A stretch of 64,000 nucleotides of DNA from Spirochaetota bacterium (GCA_024274705.1 JAJSAL010000189.1:1-64000), one strand, 5' to 3'; counted from the stretch's first letter, positions 1-9,187 are shown. Program-made: numbers and translations. The notes: a model not told the origin generated them from the sequence alone.

Positions 1-1
1 G

Positions 2-88
2 GAATGCATCCAGAATATGAGAAACCTAACAGATATTATTGAAAAAATGAGAAAGTTGACGGTAAAACATATTGAAGAGCAGAAATGA
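2..88 (+). CDS. C-terminal fragment of an unidentified protein (5' end outside window)
   Basis: An open frame enters from the left edge and ends at a TGA at 86-88, leaving 28 residues ending in KHIEEQK. The piece is helical and charged and resembles the last helix of a signalling or dimerisation domain, but it is too short to assign. The stop codon overlaps an ATG (ATGA) that opens only a 17-codon frame. Function unknown. Confidence 0.45.
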   Translation, partial: ECIQNMRNLTDIIEKMRKLTVKHIEEQK

Positions 89-125
89 CTTTACCTGTTA
101 AAATAGACAAAAATGGAATTTCTAC

Positions 126-347
126 TTGCGGAAAGTAAGATATAATATTTTTTTGCTTGCCTTTATTTTTATTCTTTCTTTATCGATTTTATGCTACAAC
201 TATCCCGCATTTCTCACCAATATAAATGATAAGAGGTTCGGATCTCTGATAAAGTATTTCAGACAAACAAAATACACCAGAGAAAGGAAGGCCCTCTATG
301 ATAACAGAGTGTATACAGCAGGACCCGTAATTTCAAGACCAATTTAA
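126..347 (+). CDS. Small putative membrane protein, doubtful
   Basis: A 73-codon frame begins with TTG; no ATG is available in this frame. Residues 5-25 form a hydrophobic segment (NIFLLAFIFILSLSILC) typical of a signal anchor, followed by a basic tail. There is no convincing ribosome-binding site. Its last codons overlap the start of the transposase relic at 331, so it may be a gene truncated when the element inserted. It could equally be chance coding in a decayed region. Confidence 0.3.
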   Translation: MRKVRYNIFLLAFIFILSLSILCYNYPAFLTNINDKRFGSLIKYFRQTKYTRERKALYDNRVYTAGPVISRPI

Positions 348-777
348 GAAAAAAACGATTGTACCGAAAGATGGGGACATCAATTTCAGCCATAAAGAGG
401 TGATACTCCTTAGCGAAACAGACCGAAAGTATAAAATCGTCCAACGGTTTTCCATCTTGTTTCATTGATTAACGAAATCCGAACAAAACACTTCATCACT
501 TTTCTTCTCTTCTTACGCAGCGGGTTTTCGGGTTGTGCCAGGGATATGAAGATTTGAACGAACATTATGAATGGAGAAAAGACCACTTCTTGCAACCGCC
601 TGCAACTAAGAAGAGAATGCCTATGCTGCAGGGAAAAGCACATTGAACCGGCTTGAACTGGGAAAAGCGGTGACCCCTGAACATGGAGAGAGATACAATA
701 GAATTGAATGGGAAGAAGAGACGATCGAAGATCTGGTCTCTGTACCTGAAGGCAGGCATCATTGATGCTTGACACCC
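331..777 (+). pseudogene. Decayed N-terminal part of an IS1380-family transposase
   Basis: Three short frames on the plus strand line up as one protein. Frame 1 (331-468) has GDINFSHKEVILLSETDRKY. Frame 2 (473-646) has RNPNKTLHHFSSLLTQRVFG, then GYEDLNEHYEWRKDHFLQ. Frame 1 again (610-771) has AGKSTLNRLELG and ERYNRIEWEEETIEDL, and frame 3 adds SLYLKAGIIDA before a stop at 775-777. The order and motifs (RQRV-GL, GYEDLND, LAGKSTLNRLE) are those of the N-terminal third of IS1380-type DDE transposases. At least three frameshifts and the loss of the C-terminal two thirds mean it is dead. It abuts the 3' end of the minus-strand kinase gene. The family call is from remembered motifs. Confidence 0.65.
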
Positions 778-788
778 CGCTGTTTTCA

Positions 789-2708
789 TCATTTCTCCAG
801 CAGGTCGCAGACATTGATGGCCAAATCCCGTTTACGAATGGGTTTGTAGATCAATTTCCGTATTCCCCGGCTCATCACCTCCTCTTCGGTAAGGGAATCG
901 GTGTATCCGGTTGTGAGAATAATCGGAATAGACGGGTTGATACGCAGGATTTCTTCGGCAAGTTTTATGCCGTTTACATTGGGCATTATCTGATCGGTTA
1001 TCACCAAGTCGAATTGAGGTGCCCGCTGAAAGAGGAGGAGCGCATCCGGGCTGCTGGTCTCTGCAACCACTTCATAGCCAAGGCTTTCCAGCATCTCTTT
1101 CTGAACCAGGACAAGGCTCTCCTCGTCATCTACAACGAGGATCCGTCCTTTCCCGCCCTTGATTTTCGGTATCTTTTTTCTCTCTTCGGAAAGGGTCTGT
1201 TCCGCTAAGGGCAGGAGAACATGCATCTGGGTTCCTTTACCTTTTTCGCTCACCACGTAGATATCGCCTTCATGTTCCTTCACGATCCCGTGGACCATGG
1301 ACAGACCAAGACCGGTACCCTGCCCCACCCTTTTTGTAGTGAAAAAGGGATCAAAAATCCTCTCCTGGACCCACTCTTCCATACCCTCCCCGTTGTCTTT
1401 GACCTGAATATGGTAGTAGGACCCGCTTTTCAGATCCTTGGAAGGGATTACCATGGATTGTTCGGCACGGTCGACCTCTACCATTTCGGTGGATACCTCT
1501 ACAACACCGCTTTCATTCCCAATGGCCTGGGCGGCATTGGTACAGAGATTGATGAGGATCTGATGGATTTCTGTAGGTTCCGTCATGACATACACATCGG
1601 CTCCCTCGATACTCTGGCGGATATCAATGGAGCTGGGGATTGTGGAGCGGAGCATTTTAAGGACTTCCTTGATAATCAGGCTGATTTGAATCGGCTTTTT
1701 CTCCTGTTTTTTGGATCTGCTGAAGGCAAGGATCTGGCTTACCAGGTTAGCAGCCCGGCTGGAAGCTTTGAGAATCTGCTTAAGATTGTTGTGAAGATAG
1801 CTCCCTATAGGAACATTTTCCAGGGACATCTCCGTATACCCTATGATTGCTCCCAGGATATTGTTGAAATCATGGGCAATTCCACCGGCCAGTGTCCCTA
1901 TTGCTTCCATCTTTCTCGACTGCCGCACCTGCCGTTCCAGCTCCCGTTCATGGGTCACATCCCGCTCCACGGAAACGAAATTAATGATCCTGCCGTCACG
2001 GTCAAATACCGGGGTAATCGTTGCTTCTGTTTCGCAGGTTCCCCCCTCTCTTTTCCGGTAGGCAATTACTCATTTCCATACTTTGCCGGATTCCACCGTC
2101 CTCCACAGGTCCTCGGTCGAACTGTTCATTCCCGAAATCCGGAAACCCGCCTCTTTTAGATTCTTTCCAATGATCAATTCCTTGCTGTGACCGGTTACTG
2201 TGAAAATCGCATCGTTCGCATAGATGACGGTACCGTCACAGGAGGTAATGATGATGATCTCCGCGAGCTGCTCCACTGCAGATGCCAAACGGCGGTATTC
2301 CTGTTCAGCTTTCCTGATTGCCCGGAAGGTTTCAACTTTGATTATGCAGTTCCGGACCCGAAAAATAAACTCCCCGGGGTCATATGGTTTGGTGACGAAT
2401 TCGTCGGCCTCGAGACGCAGGGCATCGATGACCAGGGTGGGATCTTCATGACCGGAAAGGATCATTACCACGGTTTCGGGATTCTCTCTCTTCACCCACT
2501 TGAGGATATCCAGCCCTCCGATCTCGTCGATCAGAAGATCGGTAATAACCAGGTCGTAAGGCTGTTCCTTAAGCAGCTCCATCGTTTCCACACCGCTTCG
2601 GCAGATTGTTACGCAGTAGCCTTCCTCCTCCAGGTCTTTCTGAATACTCGTGAGGGTAAGAACATCATCGTCTACAATCAGGAGGCTGAAATCCCCGGGA
2701 TTACCCAT
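789..2708 (-). pseudogene. Hybrid histidine kinase (REC-PAS-HisKA-HATPase-REC) interrupted by in-frame TGA
   Basis: One 640-codon frame starts at ATG 2708 (MGNPGDFSLLIVDDD), overlapping the upstream FAD-subunit stop by 8 bp (ATGGGTAA). Domains in order: receiver (residues ~5-125; DLVITDLL, SGHE, TKP); PAS (~150-270); HisKA with HDFNNILGAIIGYTE; HATPase_c with NLCTNAAQAIG and [15 protein letters not shown]; and a C-terminal receiver (ILVVDDEES, DLVITDQIMP, YKPIRKRDL). Codon 213 (2070-2072) is TGA inside the PAS domain, where related proteins often have Gly (VWK-stop-VIAYRKR), so GGA to TGA is the simplest change. Frame and similarity continue intact after it. A GTG at 1970 could only give a fragment lacking most of PAS and has no Shine-Dalgarno. 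Sits last in the molybdenum hydroxylase operon. A sequencing error is possible. Confidence 0.8.
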
Positions 2709-3558
2709 TTTCTTCTCCTTCAGCCAGGGTACGAATAAAACGGGACAACAGGCGGAGGCACACGGTTTTTCTGTAAACTTTGTCTGACCGCTGGTCATCG
2801 ATAGGACGGATTAAACCGGTGTAATGGCGGGTTATCTCCTTCAGGTGACGAGAGAGGGCACCCACAGGCCCGCCCAGGAAGCGGCGCTCAAACTTCCTGT
2901 CCCGTACGACTGTGGGAGCAACAGCCCCGAATGCGATACGGAAATCCCGTATCGAACCGTTTTCCACGTCCCCCAGCCCGATGAAGGCTGCCTTTGAAAG
3001 GGCATTCGCCCTCCTGGTTCCTACTTTCCGGTACAGGGTGGTAGAAAAATTCGATTCCGGAATGATAACCCTGGTAACCAGTTCGCCTTTACTCAAACGG
3101 GTTTTCCCCGGTCCCAGAATAAAATCATCGATGGCCAGTTGGTACCGCTTTTCTATAGAGCTTATCTCCAGCCGGGCATCCAGGGCGTAGAGCACCGGAA
3201 GGGTGTCTCCTGCGGGGGAGGCATTGCAGATATTACCTCCCAGGGTTGCCAGGTTTCGTATTCCAGGAGACGCAAGGAGAATAATAGCCTGTCTTAATAC
3301 AGGGGGACATGCATCAAAGGAGAGTATCCGGGCAAGGGTAACACAGCTCCCGACAGAGAGTTCACCGTTGTGTACATCAACACTCTTGAGCTCCTCTATG
3401 CCTCCCAGAAGGAGCACAGCCTTTCCAAAATGCGGCGTAAGGCCGGATGACCTCCTGTGCTGCACCATCAGGTCAGTACCACCGGCCAGGGGGATCGGCC
3501 CGTAACACTCCCTTAACACAAGGGCATCTTCCAGGGTGACGGGATTATACGTTTCCAT
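2701..3558 (-). CDS. Molybdenum hydroxylase FAD-binding subunit (CoxM/XdhB type)
   Basis: A 285-aa protein of the CO dehydrogenase/xanthine dehydrogenase FAD-subunit family. The N-terminal FAD site PLAGGTDLMVQ is at ~22-32 and the second FAD signature LATLGGNICNASPAGD at ~100-115. It passes electrons from the 2Fe-2S subunit to the acceptor (NAD+ in XdhB-type enzymes). The length matches E. coli XdhB (about 290). The start ATG at 3558 overlaps the end of the 2Fe-2S gene by 14 bp, and the stop overlaps the kinase start, so the four genes are translationally coupled. The substrate cannot be fixed from sequence. Confidence 0.9.
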   Translation of the reverse strand: METYNPVTLEDALVLRECYGPIPLAGGTDLMVQHRRSSGLTPHFGKAVLLLGGIEELKSVDVHNGELSVGSCVTLARILSFDACPPVLRQAIILLASPGIRNLATLGGNICNASPAGDTLPVLYALDARLEISSIEKRYQLAIDDFILGPGKTRLSKGELVTRVIIPESNFSTTLYRKVGTRRANALSKAAFIGLGDVENGSIRDFRIAFGAVAPTVVRDRKFERRFLGGPVGALSRHLKEITRHYTGLIRPIDDQRSDKVYRKTVCLRLLSRFIRTLAEGEENG

Positions 3559-4030
3559 AAGTACCGTCCTCTGAAAGAACTTTCGATGCTCTTACTACAC
3601 CATCCACGATCATGGAGTAACCGGTACATCTGCACAGGTTCCCCGAGAGGGATTCCCGGATCTCTTCTTCTGTCGGACTGGTATTCTTCCGCAGCAAAGC
3701 TTCAGAAGCCATAACGATTCCGGGAGTACAGAAACCGCACTGTACAGCCCCGGCTTCTGCAAACGTCCGGCTTAAAACCCGGTAGCGATGGGTCTTTTGA
3801 AACCCTTCTATAGTGGTAATCTCGGCTCCCTGAACATTTCCCACAGGAACCAGACAGGAAGGGATCAAGTCATCCCCTAGGAGAACAGAGCAGGCTCCGC
3901 ATTCCCCTTCACCGCATCCCTCTTTCACACCGGTCAACCCGAAATCTTCTCTCAGCACATCGAGAAGGCGCCGAAGGGGATCTGCGGAGAGAGAGACCGG
4001 ACAGCCGTTAAGGGTAAATTCAATCTTCAT
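3545..4030 (-). CDS. Molybdenum hydroxylase 2Fe-2S subunit (CoxS/XdhC type)
   Basis: A 161-aa ferredoxin-like electron carrier with both expected clusters. The plant-type cluster is CGEGECGACSVLL with a later Cys in PSCLVPV. The helical domain cluster has CGFCTPGIVM and CRCTGY. The length is typical (about 160). It relays electrons from the molybdopterin subunit to the FAD subunit. Gene order large-small-FAD with 11- and 14-bp overlaps differs from E. coli xdhABC (large-FAD-small). The start ATG at 4030 lies inside the end of the large-subunit gene. Confidence 0.93.
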   Translation of the reverse strand: MKIEFTLNGCPVSLSADPLRRLLDVLREDFGLTGVKEGCGEGECGACSVLLGDDLIPSCLVPVGNVQGAEITTIEGFQKTHRYRVLSRTFAEAGAVQCGFCTPGIVMASEALLRKNTSPTEEEIRESLSGNLCRCTGYSMIVDGVVRASKVLSEDGTYGNV

Positions 4031-6146
4031 CGTGTAAACCTTGTATGATATGCTCCGGCTTTATCGGTATTCGATATACAGGAGTGCCGAGAGCATGTTC
4101 GACAGCCGCAGCAACCGCGGGAGGAGCACCGACTAAGGGTATCTCACCGGCACCTTTTGCACCGAAGGGTCCCAATTCATAGGGGCGGTTTTCCAGGAAC
4201 TCTACCGATATGGAAGGTACATCCAATGCAGTGGGTATCACGTAATCCGTCATGGAACACTGTTTCAGTCTGCCCTTTTCCTGTTCCATCACTTCGATGG
4301 TCGCCCAGCCCGCCCCCTGGGCAATGCCCCCTTCCATCTGTCCCCTGGCTATAAGCTCGTCCAGAACCGTTCCGATATCATAGATACCATGGATGCGATC
4401 CACCCTGATTTCACCTGTGAGTACGTCAACCCTCACCTCTGCAATATTCACGCCCCAGGAATAGGCGGGATAGGCATCTCCGGACAGCTGTTCCTGGTCC
4501 CAGGATACGAAATCGGGATGGTGATACCGGACTTCTACCGTCTTTTCTTCCTTTCCGTTCCAGGTTCCCTTAAGTCTCTCCGCACCCTCCAGCACCATGT
4601 ATCCCACCACCATGGCGGTTCGGGAGGCGACCGTAGGGCCGGAATCAGGGACCCTGTCGGTATCGGGATTCTGATACACAATCCTGTCCAGAGGAAGACC
4701 CATCGCCTGTGCCGCAATTTTACGAAGGGTTGTGCTCGGTCCCTGCCCCATCTCTACATTTGCAACCAGGATCTCCACGGTACCGTCAGGACTTCCCCGG
4801 AGCTTCACCTTTCCTTTTATCTTGTCCTTCTCCCCACTGCCGGTAAAACCACAGCCGTGGAGAAAGAGAGAACATCCGATTCCGTACCGGTACCCGCTGA
4901 CGGACGTTCTAGTTTTCCGGATTTTTTTCCTGTAACCGGTTTTCGAGATCAACCGGTCAATCATCTCCGGGAGAAAGACCGGATGATGAATGGTGCCCCC
5001 CGTCGATGTTTTCGAACCTTTTTTATACAGGTACGACCGCTTGAAATCCAGGGGATCCACCCCCCTGTATCCTGCAAGGTGATTCATGTGCATTTCGACA
5101 GCAAAAAATGCCTGGGGCGCACCGAATCCCCGGAATGCCCCGGCGGGTACCGTGTTCGTCCGGAAAGCCCTGCCGTGCACCGTAAGATTGGGTATTTCAT
5201 ACACCCCGGTAACGGCAAACATTGCCCTCTGGAGGACCACACTGGTGAGCCCTTCGTATGCACCGCCGTCCAGGGTCACCCGGATATCCATGCAGGAAAT
5301 CCTGCCGGATGTGTCAAAACCGGTCCTGAACTGTATAACCGAAGGATGCCGCTTCGTACTTGCCGTTATGTCTTCATCCCGGTCGTAAATAATCTTTACC
5401 GGTTTTCCCGTCTTGAAGGCAGCCACGGCTGCGTGTATTGCCACAAGAGAAGGAAACTCCTCTTTTCCCCCGAAGGCACCCCCTGTGGTAGTCTGAACGA
5501 CTCTGAAGCGTTCTTCCTCCCATCCGAAGGCATGCACCAGGGCAGGTTTCACGTAATAGGGGCACTGTAGGGACCCGTAGACCGTTATCCTTCCATCCCT
5601 GAACAGGCCCGTCATTCCCTGTGTTTCCAGGTAGATATGCTCCTGGCACCCTGTTTCGTAGGTTGCCTCAATGATCTTATCCGCCTGTTCAAACGCAGTG
5701 GCGGGTTCCCCCTTGTGAACATGGTATTCGATAAAGAGAGCATCATCCCGGCTCTCGGCCTCCATTATCGAAGTAACCGGAGAAAGATCCTCATAGTCTA
5801 TTTCTATTCCGCTGATGATCCGGTCGATCTCTTCCCGGTCTTCACCTGCGACAAGGAGAACAGGTTCTCCGATGTATTCCACCCTGTCCGAAGCAAATAC
5901 TGGAAAATCTTCCTGGATCATCTTCACACAGTTTTTCCCCGGAATGTCCGATGCATCGATAATGTAATAGCCCTCAGGCATATCAGGAAAGGTAATGGTG
6001 CGAATTTTCGCCCGGGCCCGTGTAGACCGTACAGTGCGGCCGTAGAGTATGTGGTCGAAGGTAATATCACCGATGTACCGGGCGGTTCCCCTGCACTTGT
6101 CGTCTGAGTCTATGCGCACTGCAGATTGACTTATCTTATGACTCAT
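4020..6146 (-). CDS. Molybdenum hydroxylase large (molybdopterin) subunit, xanthine dehydrogenase-like
   Basis: About 708 aa. It binds the molybdopterin cofactor and hydroxylates the substrate, probably a purine or other N-heterocycle. Visible motifs: the aldehyde oxidase/XDH hammerhead domain at the N-terminus, GGAFGGKEE (~220), RGFGAPQ (~330) and the C-terminal FGAKGAGEIPLVG holding the catalytic Glu. I chose ATG 6146 (MSHKISQS) because GGAG lies 6 nt upstream; two other ATGs lie at 6164 and 6158. It is slightly short against E. coli XdhA (752) with no obvious domain missing. No maturation gene (xdhC/mocA type) is adjacent. XDH versus another member of the family is undecided. Confidence 0.88.
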   Translation of the reverse strand: MSHKISQSAVRIDSDDKCRGTARYIGDITFDHILYGRTVRSTRARAKIRTITFPDMPEGYYIIDASDIPGKNCVKMIQEDFPVFASDRVEYIGEPVLLVAGEDREEIDRIISGIEIDYEDLSPVTSIMEAESRDDALFIEYHVHKGEPATAFEQADKIIEATYETGCQEHIYLETQGMTGLFRDGRITVYGSLQCPYYVKPALVHAFGWEEERFRVVQTTTGGAFGGKEEFPSLVAIHAAVAAFKTGKPVKIIYDRDEDITASTKRHPSVIQFRTGFDTSGRISCMDIRVTLDGGAYEGLTSVVLQRAMFAVTGVYEIPNLTVHGRAFRTNTVPAGAFRGFGAPQAFFAVEMHMNHLAGYRGVDPLDFKRSYLYKKGSKTSTGGTIHHPVFLPEMIDRLISKTGYRKKIRKTRTSVSGYRYGIGCSLFLHGCGFTGSGEKDKIKGKVKLRGSPDGTVEILVANVEMGQGPSTTLRKIAAQAMGLPLDRIVYQNPDTDRVPDSGPTVASRTAMVVGYMVLEGAERLKGTWNGKEEKTVEVRYHHPDFVSWDQEQLSGDAYPAYSWGVNIAEVRVDVLTGEIRVDRIHGIYDIGTVLDELIARGQMEGGIAQGAGWATIEVMEQEKGRLKQCSMTDYVIPTALDVPSISVEFLENRPYELGPFGAKGAGEIPLVGAPPAVAAAVEHALGTPVYRIPIKPEHIIQGLHDED

Positions 6147-6182
6147 TTCGATCTCCATTCTCATTCAAGGAGTTAAGGTTTG

Positions 6183-6989
6183 TCAACCTTCACTTTTCAG
6201 CCCATCGATTCTCGACTCTACTTCATCCAGCCTGCTCCGGAGTGTAGCAATTGACCGCTGGATACGCCTTTTTTCCCTTTCCAGCAGGATAATCGGTTCC
6301 TCCTGCTGCTCTTGCCGGGGCTTCCCCAGGAACCGGGATTTCACCATGTCCGGTGAGTGACCGTCGAGAAAACTCTGAACCGCTTCTTCCCTTCGTGCGG
6401 GTTCCCGTATGCGGGAAACGGTTTTCATGTTCTCGTATCCAATGTCAGGATTCAGGTTCATTGCAGTAATGGTCAGTATGTTCTTCGCCTCTATCCGGTG
6501 CAGCTGAAGTGCCCTGTCTACATAATCTTCAAAACTAACCTTGTGCTTTTCGCACAGTTCCAGTGCTTTTTTTAAAAGCCCGCCGAATTTCTTCATCAGT
6601 TTTCCGTTTTCTCCGATAAACTCCTCCCGTATCTTTCGGGTAAGTTCGAGAAAGTCATGGTCGGATCCGAAAGGGCTCATGTAAACACCGATGCTTTCCG
6701 CTTTTCTCAGCATAGAGTGAAAGGTTTCCCAGAATTGGGCGGTATGCGCCCTGACAGAAATAGGTACAGTTGAACGGGTAAACTGAAGATGATGGGCGAA
6801 CTCGTGGATGGCTGTATAGATAATCGCGTTATCGCTTGACATATTCCGGTTATGAATGATGATCTCTTTTTCTTCCGGATGATACAGGCCGTCCACTTTC
6901 CTGCTTTTTTTTCCGGAGAAGATAAGGTCAAAATCCTCTATATCGCCTTCCAGAAGAAGAAGCTTTTCCTTAACCTGGTCCTGGTTCAC
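6183..6989 (-). CDS. HEXXH-motif putative metalloprotease-like protein with C-terminal coiled coil
   Basis: A 268-aa protein. Residues ~62-66 read HEFAH, an HEXXH zinc-peptidase signature, followed by HTAQFWETF, as in SprT/WLM-like proteins where a downstream His or Glu completes the site. The last 40 residues (REKRRIQRSIATLRSRLDEV) form a coiled coil. No signal peptide, so cytoplasmic. The start is GTG at 6989, overlapping the preceding lipoprotein gene by 20 bp; no good Shine-Dalgarno is visible and a later start is possible. Peptidase activity is inferred from the motif only. Confidence 0.7.
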   Translation of the reverse strand: MNQDQVKEKLLLLEGDIEDFDLIFSGKKSRKVDGLYHPEEKEIIIHNRNMSSDNAIIYTAIHEFAHHLQFTRSTVPISVRAHTAQFWETFHSMLRKAESIGVYMSPFGSDHDFLELTRKIREEFIGENGKLMKKFGGLLKKALELCEKHKVSFEDYVDRALQLHRIEAKNILTITAMNLNPDIGYENMKTVSRIREPARREEAVQSFLDGHSPDMVKSRFLGKPRQEQQEEPIILLEREKRRIQRSIATLRSRLDEVESRIDGLKSEG

Positions 6990-8322
6990 CGGACAATACC
7001 TTAGATAGATTCTTTCTTATGTTCTGCTCTGTTTCCAGGTGGTCCATCATCTTATCGAAAACCCGTACCCGGGCCTGCCTTATGTCAAGACCTCCCTCTT
7101 TAACTTCCCCGGTCTCAATGGAGTAGCTCACCGTCCCTTCGAATTCGACAGAAAACACTGTCCGGAGATAGGCGAAAACCAGGCCGAGATCGTTATTCGG
7201 AGCATACCGGAAATAGAGAGTGATCCGTACTAATGGAATATTCCGGGTGGATGTATCCGGTTCGATCTGGACTTCCGGGAGGACACCCGTGAGATACGTG
7301 GAAAGTCTCTCCCGGTATTCCCTGGCCGCCGGCGCTTCTTCCGCATCCAGGGCCAGCCTGACAGCCCGGGGGAGGAACCGTATGGACCGGGAAACCTCCG
7401 GCAGCAGTATGCCTGGAAAATCCAGGGGGATTCCCAGGCCCTCCCTGTCCAGAGAAAGGCTCACCAGCCCGGTCCCTTCTGAGAAAGGGGGCAGGCTGAT
7501 CACTCCCGAAGCCCTGCCGGTCCTATCGGTCACGATACGGGCACTTTCCTCTCCTCTTTCCGAGACAACCGAAAGAATAAGAGGGAGGGCACCTGTTTCT
7601 GTTTCAATTCCTGATTCAACCTCGATCCCGAATGAAAGGGTCCGGGCATATCCTTCAACTTCATCAGGGCTTTCCAGGGAGACAGCCGTCCCCTGAAGAA
7701 TGGCTCGGGTTTCCCGTTCCACGAAATCCAGAAGTGAACGCCTTTCCCCACCCTCTATGTATCCCAGGATACCTGCAAACGGGGAAGAAAGGATACGCTC
7801 CCGGCTCTTAAGGAGAACAGCGATGTTCTCTATCATTGTTGCACCGGTGTTGCCCTGGATTGCCTGTATGTCTGATAGAATCTCTCGTTCAAGGCGGCTC
7901 TTCATCGCATCTATTGTTTCTTCAGAAATTCTGTAATAGACCCAGTATCCCCGGTCTTCTGAATAGAAGGAATCCACCTGTTCAGCTTCTTCCAGGGTTA
8001 TAGCCACCTGTTCTTCCATCACCCTGGAAACTCTTTCATATCTGGCCCCCAGGGAGTCTTCATATTCTTCGATGATGATCTGCCCCTTAAGGGTGGTCGC
8101 TATCTGTGCTGCTATTTCCGTCAGAGCATTTTCCCGGGCGATGATCCTTCCATCCTCCCCTTTTTCCGGTCCTGCATTGCCGATACCGACATAGAACCCT
8201 TCCTCCGAGGGAAACGTATGTATCCACTCCGGTAGCCCATCCGCCGGATCCGGCGCGGTTGCGCAGGAAAAAAACCAGATCGGGATAACAAGGAAAAGGA
8301 ATGATCCGGGTACATATCTCAT
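6970..8322 (-). CDS. LPP20-like lipoprotein, long form
   Basis: A 450-aa lipoprotein. It begins at ATG 8322 (MRYVPGSFLFLVIPIWFFSC), with AGGAGGT 8 nt upstream; the lipobox is WFFSC with the modified Cys at residue ~20. The region after it (LPEWIHTF, GFYVGIGNA, ARENALTEIAAQIA) matches the LPP20 fold shared with its two neighbours. The remainder has beta-rich repeats and a C-terminal domain ending in FDKMMDHLETEQNIRKNL. Only 1 nt separates it from the upstream lipoprotein stop, so they are co-transcribed. Probably in the periplasm or outer envelope; function unknown. Confidence 0.8.
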   Translation of the reverse strand: MRYVPGSFLFLVIPIWFFSCATAPDPADGLPEWIHTFPSEEGFYVGIGNAGPEKGEDGRIIARENALTEIAAQIATTLKGQIIIEEYEDSLGARYERVSRVMEEQVAITLEEAEQVDSFYSEDRGYWVYYRISEETIDAMKSRLEREILSDIQAIQGNTGATMIENIAVLLKSRERILSSPFAGILGYIEGGERRSLLDFVERETRAILQGTAVSLESPDEVEGYARTLSFGIEVESGIETETGALPLILSVVSERGEESARIVTDRTGRASGVISLPPFSEGTGLVSLSLDREGLGIPLDFPGILLPEVSRSIRFLPRAVRLALDAEEAPAAREYRERLSTYLTGVLPEVQIEPDTSTRNIPLVRITLYFRYAPNNDLGLVFAYLRTVFSVEFEGTVSYSIETGEVKEGGLDIRQARVRVFDKMMDHLETEQNIRKNLSKVLSGEPGPG

Positions 8323-8323
8323 C

Positions 8324-9112
8324 TCAGCGGACCTCCTGACCCTGTTCCGGACATACCCCAAGGGAATAATAAAACCCATCATGTATCCAGCGGGAGATAA
8401 CCAGGAACCCTTCTATTCTGCCCCCTACTTCTATCCTGGAACGGGTCCGGGATGACGTGCCCAACCTGCCTGTACCGGTGAGACTTCCGGTCTGTACCTT
8501 TACAGAAATTTGGGAGAGAATGTCACCCAGGGCTGCCAGATCCGCCCGGTCCAGGGAGTCCGGCACTTTCCTGCTCCGCTGTACAACACCTACACCGGTA
8601 TAATACCCTTCAAACCGGGGGGGCGTTGAGACCCAGGATGGTTCCCGGCCGTTCTGACCCACACGGCCCCCCAGGTCCGGGCCCGGTTGATCGGGAAGAA
8701 CCGAAAGCATATAGCTGCCCCGGTCATCCTGATAGAAATCGAGCACCTCCAGATCTTCCAGGAGTGATTCTACCATGGCCTGGTCGACATCCACGGAAAA
8801 GGAATCAAAATAGCCTATTCTTCCCCCCTGTTTTTCCATCATCAGCACACCTTCGGCTTCCACGCCAACATACCGCGCCGCCTGTTCTGCCCCGTGAATG
8901 AGACACTGATCATACTCTTCCCCCCGGTCTGTCTTCCGGGTAGAAGCACTTAAGAACACGGCCCCCTCGTCTAACGCCTGCAGATTACCGAAAAACCGGT
9001 TGAGATATTCTTCTTCCGGCCGGGTTTCAACGGTGGTAACCGTTTTACAGGAAACAAGTGTCAGTACAACAATGAATAGTCCCACAGTAATGATAAATAG
9101 GTTAATTTTCAT
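8324..9112 (-). CDS. LPP20-like lipoprotein, middle paralogue
   Basis: A 262-aa lipoprotein starting at ATG 9112 (MKINLFIITVGLFIVVLTLV then SC). The lipobox is LVSC. The C-terminal half repeats the pattern of its neighbours: PSWVSTPPR, YYTGVGVV, ADLAALGDILSQISVKV. No Shine-Dalgarno is seen; the gene starts 12 nt after the T-tract of the terminator at 9125-9156, so translation probably depends on read-through or on a nearby promoter I cannot define. Role unknown; likely envelope-associated. Confidence 0.77.
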   Translation of the reverse strand: MKINLFIITVGLFIVVLTLVSCKTVTTVETRPEEEYLNRFFGNLQALDEGAVFLSASTRKTDRGEEYDQCLIHGAEQAARYVGVEAEGVLMMEKQGGRIGYFDSFSVDVDQAMVESLLEDLEVLDFYQDDRGSYMLSVLPDQPGPDLGGRVGQNGREPSWVSTPPRFEGYYTGVGVVQRSRKVPDSLDRADLAALGDILSQISVKVQTGSLTGTGRLGTSSRTRSRIEVGGRIEGFLVISRWIHDGFYYSLGVCPEQGQEVR

Positions 9113-9124
9113 CGCGTTTAATTC

Positions 9125-9156
9125 AAAAAAAATGGTACGGCTGTTACACCGTACCA
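9125..9156 (-). terminator. Rho-independent terminator between two LPP20-like genes
   Basis: On the minus strand an 8-bp stem TGGTACGG/CCGTACCA closes an 8-nt loop and is followed by eight T residues. It lies 31 nt behind the stop of the 9188-9751 gene and just ahead of the next lipoprotein gene, so it probably attenuates rather than isolates. Confidence 0.85.
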
Positions 9157-9187
9157 CACTTTTCACATGAAAAGAAGAGAACTATTC

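Noticed and set aside
2070-2072. TGA as selenocysteine codon in the histidine kinase
   Set aside because: It lies in a PAS domain with no redox role, no hairpin was seen after it, and glnE shows a comparable TAA that cannot be recoded this way.
1221-2159. Long plus-strand open frame opposite the kinase gene
   Set aside because: The minus strand carries clear kinase motifs; the antisense product has no recognisable domain and is a by-product of codon use.
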